From Alistipes sp. (GTDB lineage: Bacteria; Bacteroidota; Bacteroidia; Bacteroidales; Rikenellaceae): a stretch of 64,000 bases of DNA. The stretch spans positions 1 through 64,000 of the forward strand of contig JAFVOR010000067.1 in assembly GCA_017505725.1 (NCBI GenBank), given 5' to 3'. Position numbers and translations under genes: made by a program. The notes below the pieces were generated by a model. That model saw only the letters and a program-made list of their open reading frames with translations, was not told the DNA's origin and ran no database searches. Of the stretch, positions 8,042 to 15,690 are shown piece by piece (position 1 is the stretch's first letter; each line of letters opens with the position of its first letter).

Positions 8042-8989
8042 TTATTCGCCCTTGATGTAGTTCACGAAAACGGGATCCTTGTAGGCCTTGAGCGATTCGT
8101 GGGCAACGCCCTCGAAGGTGTGGAAGGTTACCATCTCACGCCATTGAGAATCGTTGCTAACCAGCTTCTGGAAGTTCTCGAAACGGACATAGCGGTTGCA
8201 ACCCTGCGCCATAGCCGATGGTGTCTGGTCGAGAGCAGCCTCGCGAATGTCGGCCGAGCCGCAACCGTGTAAGCAACGACGCGAACGCAAGTTTGCCATA
8301 ATCTGCTCCTCGCTGATGTTGCGACTGTAGCGCGGACGATTCTTCAGACCATAGTGCCAGGTATCCTCCGGATTAGGCAGAAGGAATGTCGATGGAGCCA
8401 ATGCAACATAGCGCAACTCGATGCCCTCGCGCACCTCGCCTTTACCGACCGCCACATAGCGACCTACGAACTGACCTCCGGCCGAGAATCCGACGAGCGC
8501 AATGCGCTTGAGATTCGGGAATAGGGCCTTGTCCGAGAGTTTTGCGAGCATAGTGTCGATAACATCATAGGAGCTCAACTCTGTGCCATTGGCATCGCCG
8601 CCGCCACGCCAATCGTCATCAGGTACACCCGGGATGGTGAGGTCGAGTGGCCACGACTCGTTCCAGATGGCGCGACCATCCTTCGCGATGTGGAGGCTAT
8701 CGATCATCTCGGTGCGCGGAAACATAGGGGATACTACATAGGCATCGCCGAGCGACTCCATAATGGTGAGCTGTGACTGGAGCACCTGCACACCACCGTG
8801 CCATCCGTGCGCCATAATAACTGCAATTTCGCCATCGAAACCATCCGATAGCGGGGTAGGAGCGCTGTAGTGTACTGCCGGCTCTACGCCCTCCAACCGA
8901 AAAATAGAGGCTGTGGGCTCAACCTTTGTTGAGCAACTTGCCGCAATCACTGCAATCGCAAGTGCCAATAAATTACGAAGTGTTTTCAT
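8042..8989 (-). CDS. alpha/beta-hydrolase lipoprotein
   Basis: A 315-residue predicted lipoprotein. The N-terminus MKTLRNLLALAIAVIAASC gives a signal peptide with lipobox AASC, which decides the start over an ATG 45 bp upstream. The hydrolase core shows an oxyanion-type HGWHGG motif, the nucleophile elbow GFSAGG, and a late His in GVAHESL, so a serine-hydrolase triad is plausible. The substrate is not deducible; esterase or peptidase are both possible. It stands alone with its own promoter and terminator. Confidence 0.8.
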   Translation of the reverse strand: MKTLRNLLALAIAVIAASCSTKVEPTASIFRLEGVEPAVHYSAPTPLSDGFDGEIAVIMAHGWHGGVQVLQSQLTIMESLGDAYVVSPMFPRTEMIDSLHIAKDGRAIWNESWPLDLTIPGVPDDDWRGGGDANGTELSSYDVIDTMLAKLSDKALFPNLKRIALVGFSAGGQFVGRYVAVGKGEVREGIELRYVALAPSTFLLPNPEDTWHYGLKNRPRYSRNISEEQIMANLRSRRCLHGCGSADIREAALDQTPSAMAQGCNRYVRFENFQKLVSNDSQWREMVTFHTFEGVAHESLKAYKDPVFVNYIKGE

Positions 8990-9036
8990 AGATATTTTTA
9001 TAAATTTGATTAGTCCTTTATGCTTGAAGTCCAATA

Positions 9037-9044
9037 CAAATATA
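9037..9044 (-). promoter_or_regulatory. -7 box for the hydrolase gene
   Basis: The minus strand reads TATATTTG, 47 bp upstream of the lipoprotein start, a perfect consensus match. Confidence 0.65.
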
Positions 9045-9070
9045 TGACTTATTTTAGAATTTGCAAAATC

Positions 9071-10441
9071 CTACTCGACAACTTCGTAGGAGGCCTCGTG
9101 TTTTGTACGTGCCTCTTCGAGCAATCGCGCCATCGTAGGGTTGTTTTTCGTGAGTTTGGCGATGGTTAGATCGTTAGTTTGATTGTTGGCGGCCTTGAGG
9201 TGTTTCTCGCTGACGAGAAGCTGTGCCTTGGTCTCTTGCAGGCTTGCGATAGAGTCGTCAATAGCTTTGATGGCGTCGGCGAAACGCTCGCTGGCGAGGC
9301 GGAAGTTCTTGCCGAACTTCTCCTTGAAGGCCTGGAGGTCTCCCTCGAAATTGGTGATGTCGATAGATTGGTTGCGAGCCTCGATGAGCTGTCGCTGATA
9401 CGTAATACTCTTCTGCGCTGCCTGTGTGAGCATAGTGATGATAGGCACGAAGAACTGCGGACGCACTACATACATCTTCTCGTAGAGGTGAGACTTATCG
9501 ACAATTCCCGTATTGTAGAGCTCGCTGTCGGCCTCGAGTGTAGAGACCAGCACCGCATACTCGCAACCCTTCTTGCGACGGTCGGCGTCGAGCTTCTTGA
9601 GGTGCTCCTCATTCTTGCGCTTCTTGACACTCTCCTCCGACTCATTCTTCATCTCGAACATAATGGATAGGTACTCCATACCGTCGTCGTAGATTCGGAA
9701 TACGAAGTCGCCCTTGGTGTGATCTGCCACCTCGTTATCCTTGACGAATGTGGCGGTTGGCATATGTGGACGGAGCTTGAGCTCATACTCGGTGCGACAG
9801 TGCTCCTCAAGGGTCTCACCCAACATCTTGGTCGAGAGCTTATTGCGCATATCGCGATAGAACTCTATCTGATCCATAGCGGAGCGCATCTCGGCCTTGT
9901 GCTTGTCGTCGAGGCTCCTCTCGCGAACGAGAGCACTCTCTCGCTCGGTGTGGAGCTGGTTGCGCAGCTCGGCAATCTCGCTATCCTTGACGCTGAGGGC
10001 CTGCATCGACTTGGTCTGCTCGGCCATAATTGCAACTTTGGTGTTGCCCTCTATAGCGTCGAGCTGCGATTGCAACTTGGCAATCTGCTGCTCACGCTTG
10101 GCAATCTCGCTCTGCATCTCCATCTTGGTTACAGTCGAGGCGCTCTGCAACTGCTCGCGGAGGCGTGCTATCTCCTGCTCCTTCTCGCTCAACTGCAGTG
10201 CACTCTCCGCCTTGCTAAGGTCAAGTTTGCGCTGACTCTCGGCCTTGCTACGCTCGAGCTCACGCTGATTCTGCACCTGGAGAGTCTCCTGCTCTGCCTT
10301 GCGTCGAGCCTCCATCTCTTGGGTGCGACGCTGAAGCTCCTTCTCAAATTCGATGTTCTTCACCTGATTCACAATCGATGCGTAGTCATCCTCGTCTACG
10401 CTGAATGCAGTGCCGCACTGAGGGCATTTAAGTTCCTTCAT
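9071..10441 (-). CDS. DUF2130 family protein with zinc ribbon and long coiled coil
   Basis: A protein of 456 residues. The N-terminus has a CPQCG half zinc ribbon (residues 5-9); residues ~30-200 are a highly charged coiled coil rich in Q/E/K/R; the remainder matches the DUF2130 family (GDFVFRIYDDGMEYLSIMFEMKNESE, then KKLDADRRKKGCEYAVLVS). DUF2130 proteins resemble RmuC-like, possibly nuclease-related proteins, and the Asp/Glu/Lys set in FEMKNE fits a degenerate nuclease core, but no activity is established here. It follows the next minus-strand gene by 19 nt and is probably cotranscribed with it. Confidence 0.85.
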   Translation of the reverse strand: MKELKCPQCGTAFSVDEDDYASIVNQVKNIEFEKELQRRTQEMEARRKAEQETLQVQNQRELERSKAESQRKLDLSKAESALQLSEKEQEIARLREQLQSASTVTKMEMQSEIAKREQQIAKLQSQLDAIEGNTKVAIMAEQTKSMQALSVKDSEIAELRNQLHTERESALVRERSLDDKHKAEMRSAMDQIEFYRDMRNKLSTKMLGETLEEHCRTEYELKLRPHMPTATFVKDNEVADHTKGDFVFRIYDDGMEYLSIMFEMKNESEESVKKRKNEEHLKKLDADRRKKGCEYAVLVSTLEADSELYNTGIVDKSHLYEKMYVVRPQFFVPIITMLTQAAQKSITYQRQLIEARNQSIDITNFEGDLQAFKEKFGKNFRLASERFADAIKAIDDSIASLQETKAQLLVSEKHLKAANNQTNDLTIAKLTKNNPTMARLLEEARTKHEASYEVVE

Positions 10442-10460
10442 AAACTATCTTTTGTTTGTA

Positions 10461-11375
10461 TTAGTCGTTATCTATCTTGTAGGCAATCTGCTCATTGTCG
10501 AGCATAGTTTGAATTAGGGTGAGTCCATTTTCGTTGCCAAATTGCTTGTTGACGACCTCTATAAGTTCCTTGTGAGTATTCACATTGAACACTCGCTTCA
10601 GTTGACTTGCCTCTATGTCGTAGAGCTTGGTGTGCTGATAGTGGTAGCGTTGTGCCTCTTTGTCAATCCATTGTTTGCCATAGATGAATGTCGCCCGATT
10701 GCGCTCGATGCCGAATGATGCATAGTAGCTGGCATCGATATTGCTCTCTATGAAGATATTCTTATACTCATCATTCTCGCCAAGCAGGTCGAAAACCTCG
10801 TCGCGAATCTGCTTGAGGATGATGATGGCGGGGTAGCAACCGACATTGTAGGTCTCATCCTCCATATATATGTGGTTGGAGAGCTTTGCATTTATGCGCT
10901 GGGCTATGTCGGGAAGGTCGTAGAGCAGATTGTTGAACGAGCCATTGCGCCACTCCATCTGCCACTTGAGCAGCTCGATGTAGTCGTTGGCCGAGAGGGT
11001 GATGTCAATATCGTCAATGCAATGCTCCCCGTCGAAGCCATCGGGGAAGTAGAGTACTTGAAATCGGCAATAGAGGAGTGGCGTGTCGAGCTCAGCCGAT
11101 ATAGGGCGATGCAGCGTGTAGTAGTATCTGTCGCCGATGTTGAGATAGCTTGGAACCTCGTGGCACTCGAAATAGCTCAAGAGCGAAATCCCCTCCGCCT
11201 CGCACTTGGCTGCGATGGCCTTCATCTCGGCCACTTGCTCGTCTGTCAGCTCCAGCAGTATGTCGGTGTCGAGACCGATCTCCGAGGTGTATCTCACATT
11301 GTAGTATTTCGACTGTTTGCGAGCTACGAAATCCTCCGCAATTTGGTCGAAACTTATGTTTGGGTCTGTAATCAT
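10461..11375 (-). CDS. uncharacterised protein
   Basis: I do not recognise this 304-residue protein. The start MITDPNISFDQIAEDF was chosen over an ATG 42 bp upstream because the extra residues look non-coding. It is acidic, without signal peptide or membrane segments, and has several aromatic-rich patches (GDRYYYTLHRP, HIYMEDETYNVGCYP). It appears cytoplasmic. It precedes the DUF2130 gene by 19 nt on the same strand, suggesting a shared transcript but no stated function. Confidence 0.7.
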   Translation of the reverse strand: MITDPNISFDQIAEDFVARKQSKYYNVRYTSEIGLDTDILLELTDEQVAEMKAIAAKCEAEGISLLSYFECHEVPSYLNIGDRYYYTLHRPISAELDTPLLYCRFQVLYFPDGFDGEHCIDDIDITLSANDYIELLKWQMEWRNGSFNNLLYDLPDIAQRINAKLSNHIYMEDETYNVGCYPAIIILKQIRDEVFDLLGENDEYKNIFIESNIDASYYASFGIERNRATFIYGKQWIDKEAQRYHYQHTKLYDIEASQLKRVFNVNTHKELIEVVNKQFGNENGLTLIQTMLDNEQIAYKIDND

Positions 11376-11431
11376 ATTATAGCATCTTGTTGGTTCCAAA
11401 ATACCACACGCTAACATCTTTTGACGAAGAG

Positions 11432-11462
11432 AGAGTGCCCAAGGCGTTGTTGGGCACCCTCT
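11432..11462 (-). terminator. possible terminator of the ferritin gene
   Basis: GAGAGTGCCCAA/TTGGGCACCCTC form an imperfect stem around a short loop, about 25 bp after the ferritin stop. The T run on the minus strand is weak. Confidence 0.5.
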
Positions 11463-11486
11463 GGTTGCTCTCGTTGAGATTTGCTC

Positions 11487-12008
11487 CTACTCGGCCGTTG
11501 CGAGTGGCGAAGCCTGTGTGTAGACACGCGCTGCCAACTCCTTGTCGAGCTGATACATACCGTACTTGTCGCCCTCGACAGCCTCCGATGCGAATATCAT
11601 ATCGCGAGCATTCTCCTCCTCCTCGATCTGCTCGTCGATGAACCACACGAGCATATTCGATGATGCAAAGTCGCGATCGTCGTGGGCAATAGCAGCAAGG
11701 TTGTTGATGAGCGAGGTTACCACCTTCTCGTGACGCAGTGTCTCGCGGAACATCTCCTGTACCGACTCCCACTCGGTGCGCACCTCGGCGATAGGCTTAA
11801 GCACCACCTTTGCATCGCGTGAGTTGAGGTAGTTCATCAGAATCTGTGCGTGGTCCTGCTCCTCCTTCCACTGTACGAAGAACCAGTTTGCTACACCCTT
11901 GTAGCCCTTTGCCTCGGCATCCATCGACATCGAGAGGTAGAGATATGCCGACCAAAGCTCGGCGTTAATCTGCTCATTGATTGCGGTCTGTAATCTTTCG
12001 CTTAACAT
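11487..12008 (-). CDS. ftnA: ferritin (bacterial non-haem, FtnA type)
   Basis: A four-helix-bundle iron-storage protein of 173 residues that assembles into 24-mers and oxidises Fe2+ to a ferric core. Ferroxidase ligands are visible: Glu17 (NAELWSAYLYL), Glu49 and His52 (EEQDHAQI), and a later Glu cluster (DEQIEEEENARD). Length matches family members. It lies 30 nt downstream of a thioredoxin gene on the same strand and may be cotranscribed with it, linking iron storage to redox balance. Confidence 0.95.
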   Translation of the reverse strand: MLSERLQTAINEQINAELWSAYLYLSMSMDAEAKGYKGVANWFFVQWKEEQDHAQILMNYLNSRDAKVVLKPIAEVRTEWESVQEMFRETLRHEKVVTSLINNLAAIAHDDRDFASSNMLVWFIDEQIEEEENARDMIFASEAVEGDKYGMYQLDKELAARVYTQASPLATAE

Positions 12009-12038
12009 AGTAGTATAATTTTTAAAGGTTGTTTCAAT

Positions 12039-12395
12039 CTATTTTAACATTGCGTCGAGCAACTCTTTCAACTGCGACTTTGGCATTGCGCCCATTGTTC
12101 TCTTTGGCGAGCCGGTCATCGGCACGAATATCAGGGTTGGGATGCTGCGTATTCCGAAAATGTCGGCCAGCTCTCGCTCGTCGTCGACATCCACCTTGTA
12201 GATATCCACCTTGCCGGCATACTCCTCCGACAACTCCTCGAGTACCGGTGCAAGCATCTGGCAAGGGTTGCACCACGATGCGTAGAAGTCGATCAATGCA
12301 GGCTTGTCGCCCAGGAACTTAAACTCGTTAGGGTTATTCTCGATATCTGCTACTCGGCGCAGAAATCCACCCTTAGTTAAATGTATTGTAGCCAT
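12039..12395 (-). CDS. thioredoxin with CNPC active site
   Basis: A cytoplasmic thioredoxin of 118 residues. The active site is WCNPC (Cys42, Cys45) instead of the canonical WCGPC, and the cis-proline loop is RSIPTL. A short insertion lies before the first core strand. The changed residue between the cysteines is expected to shift redox potential, by analogy to other thioredoxins. Its own -7 box is upstream, and ferritin follows 30 nt later. Confidence 0.9.
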   Translation of the reverse strand: MATIHLTKGGFLRRVADIENNPNEFKFLGDKPALIDFYASWCNPCQMLAPVLEELSEEYAGKVDIYKVDVDDERELADIFGIRSIPTLIFVPMTGSPKRTMGAMPKSQLKELLDAMLK

Positions 12396-12437
12396 AATCG
12401 TTTCGTTTTTATTTGTTAAACATTCTGTTCGCTACTG

Positions 12438-12445
12438 CAAATATA
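12438..12445 (-). promoter_or_regulatory. -7 box for thioredoxin-ferritin
   Basis: The minus strand reads TATATTTG, 42 bp upstream of the thioredoxin ATG. Confidence 0.65.
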
Positions 12446-12740
12446 ATACAAAAAGTAACGCTTGTCAAATCGGAAATTTTGATGGCTCCATAAGCAAAAA
12501 CTATTCGTTGGCTACAGCTCCTCGACAATGTGGAGTCTGTACTCGGTAGCAGTCATATCGTGGCTTATTATATTAATAGGTATGGTGGCAACAGCTCTCC
12601 TTTTCGTTGTTGCTAATGCAAATGTCGGAAAAATTATCGAGACGAGCAAATCTGTTATATGTATAAAAAATGGAAGAAAATCGTTTACTATAAATATTTT
12701 TATGGGGTTAATATTTGTCTATAAGAAGCAGCTATAACTC
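12446..12740. other. AT-rich intergenic stretch between divergent genes
   Basis: About 300 bp separate the thioredoxin promoter and the next plus-strand promoter. A hydrophobic 69-codon reading frame (12528-12737) is present, but it has no upstream promoter box, an atypical composition and no recognisable similarity, so no gene is called. Confidence 0.5.
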
Positions 12741-12771
12741 TTGTATAATTCATAAATTATTCATATATTTG
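12741..12771 (+). promoter_or_regulatory. promoter of the two-gene uncharacterised operon
   Basis: TATATTTG at 12764-12771 with TTGTA at 12741-12745 upstream (18-bp spacing) gives a good -33/-7 pair, 41 bp before the ATG. Confidence 0.65.
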
Positions 12772-12812
12772 TATTGCAATAAGACCATTATTCCCCCTTA
12801 AATCGTATTACT

Positions 12813-14186
12813 ATGTCGAAAATGCTTATCCTACACGACGAGCAGAGGAGCATCAGCCTCAATCCGTTTGCAATCTATGTGATTTGCGACCAATCTCAGA
12901 GCGAGAGGTATGACCGTCTGGTTGCACGACTCAATAGGTCGAAGCGGTACACGCGCGGTTGCTTCAAGTTCGAGAGGGTTGTGCGAGGAGAACAGAGGTC
13001 GGAGGCGTTGCCCAACTCTCTCGCCCAAGCCATTGACAAGAGCGATATTTTGGTGCGACTGATAGATTCTGTGGCAGGAGATTATCAATATTTAATACGA
13101 GAGAGGGATGATAACGCCTTTAACAAAACCGATATCCTCGATATTGTCGAGAGGATTAGCGACGAAAATAGCAAGAGCCTCGAGGGTCATTGCTCCTTGC
13201 ATCGTCACGAGGGCGAATCGGAGGGCTTGGAGAAGCTGAAGCGGCACTTTGAATATATCCGCAAGAAGATAAGAGAAACCAGATCGAAAACACCTAAAAC
13301 AGTGAGACCTACTATGACCGGACACCATTTGCACTCAGAGTCGATGCTGCAGAGCGGACTTCCTAACGGAGTCTTTGGCGGCAACGAACTTTTTTCGGAC
13401 GACAACGATGTTACCCTTTGCTTCAGTCGTGCCACCCTCTTGCACGAGATTGAGCCCTACCGTAGCAAGATGAAGCATCTAGCAGTCGAGATGAAGGAGC
13501 AGGGCATCAGCCGAGGCGAGATGGCGATGATTATGCGCGAAGTATTTGGCGTCTACGATATGGAGCTATCCAACGAGATAGCTCAGGGTGCGGTCGATGC
13601 CCGATGCTCCGAGCAGCTCGAGCGTGACAAGTATCAGCGCACCACCCCGGCTGAGGCTGTCGATGTCTACATAGACATCAAGAAGATTCCGTCGCCCACA
13701 GCGGGCCGCAAGCGCCGTGCCTATGGTGTGGAGATAAGCTACAACGGTAAGAGCTATCCCGTCTATATGGGTTCGGTCGATGTCCGTATGGTCTACCTGG
13801 TGTCGCTACTTTGTCATAAGGCTGGTGGACGCTTGTACCAATATCTTTACAAGGAGCAACACCGCCTCAAGCGACCAATGTGGGAGTGGCTCAACAGGGC
13901 CTACAATCTTATCGAGCCATCCAAGAAGATATCCTTTACGGAGTGGATGCGTAAGATAGAGCTGTTGGAAGCTCGCCCAGTCAATCAGGGCGCGAGCAAT
14001 GCACGCAAACTTGTGGAGAAGGGTCTCGATGTTGGTGGCAAGGGTGCCATCTACTACACCGAGCTTGTATCGGAGCGAAAGTATGGCTCCGACTCCTACT
14101 ACACCTTCCGCATAGCTCCCGACCATATTCGGGTTGAAGCCGAGCTGCAAGAGCTGGTCGATGCCTACGCCAGTTGCGTGGTGTAG
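12813..14186 (+). CDS. uncharacterised protein, first gene of a two-gene unit
   Basis: A soluble 457-residue protein without signal peptide, not recognised. Residues ~1-120 form one region (FAIYVICDQSQSERYDRLVARL...). A Lys/Arg-rich segment at ~140-165 follows, then a conserved-looking C-terminal part from ~290 (VDVYIDIKKIPSP, KSYPVYMGSVDVRMVYLVSLLCHKAGG) that resembles in layout the C-terminus of the next gene's product: a strand-rich segment, a helix pair, then a basic region ending in a Y-FRI-PDHIRV strand. This could be a winged-helix-like module, an inference from pattern only. The next ATG lies 78 bp downstream. Confidence 0.75.
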   Translation: MSKMLILHDEQRSISLNPFAIYVICDQSQSERYDRLVARLNRSKRYTRGCFKFERVVRGEQRSEALPNSLAQAIDKSDILVRLIDSVAGDYQYLIRERDDNAFNKTDILDIVERISDENSKSLEGHCSLHRHEGESEGLEKLKRHFEYIRKKIRETRSKTPKTVRPTMTGHHLHSESMLQSGLPNGVFGGNELFSDDNDVTLCFSRATLLHEIEPYRSKMKHLAVEMKEQGISRGEMAMIMREVFGVYDMELSNEIAQGAVDARCSEQLERDKYQRTTPAEAVDVYIDIKKIPSPTAGRKRRAYGVEISYNGKSYPVYMGSVDVRMVYLVSLLCHKAGGRLYQYLYKEQHRLKRPMWEWLNRAYNLIEPSKKISFTEWMRKIELLEARPVNQGASNARKLVEKGLDVGGKGAIYYTELVSERKYGSDSYYTFRIAPDHIRVEAELQELVDAYASCVV

Positions 14187-14264
14187 GGGCGATTGTTCTC
14201 GCCTTCGATTGCTTTTTTCGAAAATAATCACTACCTTTACTCTCTGAAAGAGACTTGGAGAGCT

Positions 14265-15614
14265 ATGCAACAACTTAAGAGAGACGAGCGCATTGCCATC
14301 GCACGCATAATCATCGACCTGATCGAGGCAGACTTTGTCATCGAAGCTGGCGAGATGGCCTTCTTCGAGCGTGCAATCTCGAAGGAGTGGTTCAACATCA
14401 CCGATAAGATGCTCGTCGAGGCTAAAAAGATAGACCTCGCCAAGGCTTTGGACGAGCTCAAGGAGATTGATATCGAGCGTCGCAAGGCCTTGGTGCAGAC
14501 GCTCAGGCAACTATCCGTTTCGGACGAGGAGTGCGTACCTTCAGAGGCGATACTCATCTACGCCATCGAGCAGGTGCTTCTGGGCAGTGCCAATATCTAC
14601 TCTATTCCTAAACCCGATATCGAAGTTGCCAACCTCACCGCCATATATGTCGAGAACGAGGCGACTGCAGTAGGCGAGAATATCTCCAGGAGTTTGCGAA
14701 AAATCACCGATGATTTGCACTGCGTGGGGCTCGAATTTGTCTATATCCCCACCATTGTCGACGATTTCAGGGGTATGGGCGAGGAGTATCTCCGCAAGAG
14801 CGTCAAGTACAAGATTCCCTCTTCGTCGGAGGAGCGAGTGGCCGAGATATGCGAAAAGCTGTGCGGCCTTACCACAGCGCAGTTCTGTCGCGATCTGCTC
14901 TACAAGAAGCTCAGACTCAATCTCATAGATTGCCGACCTTCGTTATTGCTCAAGATCAACGACTCGGATATCATCGATAGGCACGACACGGAGGAGAACT
15001 ACCGCCTCCGTTTCAGCAACTTCCTGCAGATAGAGCTTGGCGAGGATGTCGAGCAGGATATCCGTGCAATAGTCGCCCGCTATAGCTCGCTGGTGAGTGG
15101 TGAGCCTCGCCAGATGCAGCCTCAGCGTGAGGCGAAGTTTATCTACGAGGGTTTTCATCGCTCGTTGTTCGATCTCATTGCCTATGGCCGCGAGAGCCAC
15201 GAGTGTCGCCTTGTCTTTGATTTCCGCACACCTCGCAATGTGATCTATTTCGAGTCGATGGAGGGTGAGGCAGAGCGCATTCCGCTCAAACTCAACCCAC
15301 AGGAGACCTCTCTCTACTATATGATGGTGAAGCACTCGCTCGAGGGCGAGGGACTCGACTGGCGCGAAGATATTCCGGCCGAGGAGAAGGCGAAGATAAT
15401 GCGCGAGTACAACGAGGTCTACTATCGTGTGGGTCACGCCAATCGTGCCTTCGAATATAAAGATAGAACACAGGTGCACCACATCAAGAGTCGCCTCCGT
15501 GTACTCAATGGCATTGCCAATATCGATATGTTCATCCCCGAGCATCTCCGTTCGGGTAGCGACTCCTCCTACAGAGTTCGTTGTGGCGGACGATATGTCG
15601 CATTTCGCTTCTAA
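14265..15614 (+). CDS. TerB-like domain protein, second gene of the unit
   Basis: A 449-residue protein. The ATG at 14265 follows a GGAG Shine-Dalgarno-like site and replaces an upstream TTG extension. Residues ~1-105 (DERIAIARIIIDLIEADFV, then an E--FFERA helix and VSDEECVPSEAILIYAIEQVL) fit the helical TerB/DjlA-N fold. The middle is not recognised. The last ~150 residues (LVFDFRTPRNVIYFE, LNPQETSLYYMMVKHS, HHIKSRLRVLNGIANIDMF, YRVRCGGRYVAF) show a helix-turn pattern comparable to the upstream protein's C-terminus. TerB domains occur in metal-stress and phage-related signalling systems; no such function is shown here. Confidence 0.75.
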   Translation: MQQLKRDERIAIARIIIDLIEADFVIEAGEMAFFERAISKEWFNITDKMLVEAKKIDLAKALDELKEIDIERRKALVQTLRQLSVSDEECVPSEAILIYAIEQVLLGSANIYSIPKPDIEVANLTAIYVENEATAVGENISRSLRKITDDLHCVGLEFVYIPTIVDDFRGMGEEYLRKSVKYKIPSSSEERVAEICEKLCGLTTAQFCRDLLYKKLRLNLIDCRPSLLLKINDSDIIDRHDTEENYRLRFSNFLQIELGEDVEQDIRAIVARYSSLVSGEPRQMQPQREAKFIYEGFHRSLFDLIAYGRESHECRLVFDFRTPRNVIYFESMEGEAERIPLKLNPQETSLYYMMVKHSLEGEGLDWREDIPAEEKAKIMREYNEVYYRVGHANRAFEYKDRTQVHHIKSRLRVLNGIANIDMFIPEHLRSGSDSSYRVRCGGRYVAFRF

Positions 15615-15621
15615 CGAAATT

Positions 15622-15635
15622 TTACAACGTTGTAA
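15622..15635. promoter_or_regulatory. 14-bp perfect palindrome upstream of the Ca2+ ATPase
   Basis: TTACAACGTTGTAA is fully symmetric and lies about 28 bp before the -7 box, i.e. overlapping the -33 region. This is the position expected of a repressor operator. The regulator is unknown. Confidence 0.5.
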
Positions 15636-15662
15636 TTTTATAGAAAAGATACCTCTGCTTAC

Positions 15663-15670
15663 TATTTTTG
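15663..15670 (+). promoter_or_regulatory. -7 box for the Ca2+ ATPase gene
   Basis: TATTTTTG matches TAnnTTTG and lies 20 bp before the start codon. Confidence 0.65.
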
Positions 15671-15690
15671 CGTTGTCTTAACAAAAAAAG

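Noticed and set aside
12528..12737. Hydrophobic 69-codon frame between thioredoxin and the TerB-like unit
   Set aside because: No -7 box upstream, AT-rich composition unlike genes here, and the C-terminal half is not protein-like. A small membrane peptide cannot be excluded.
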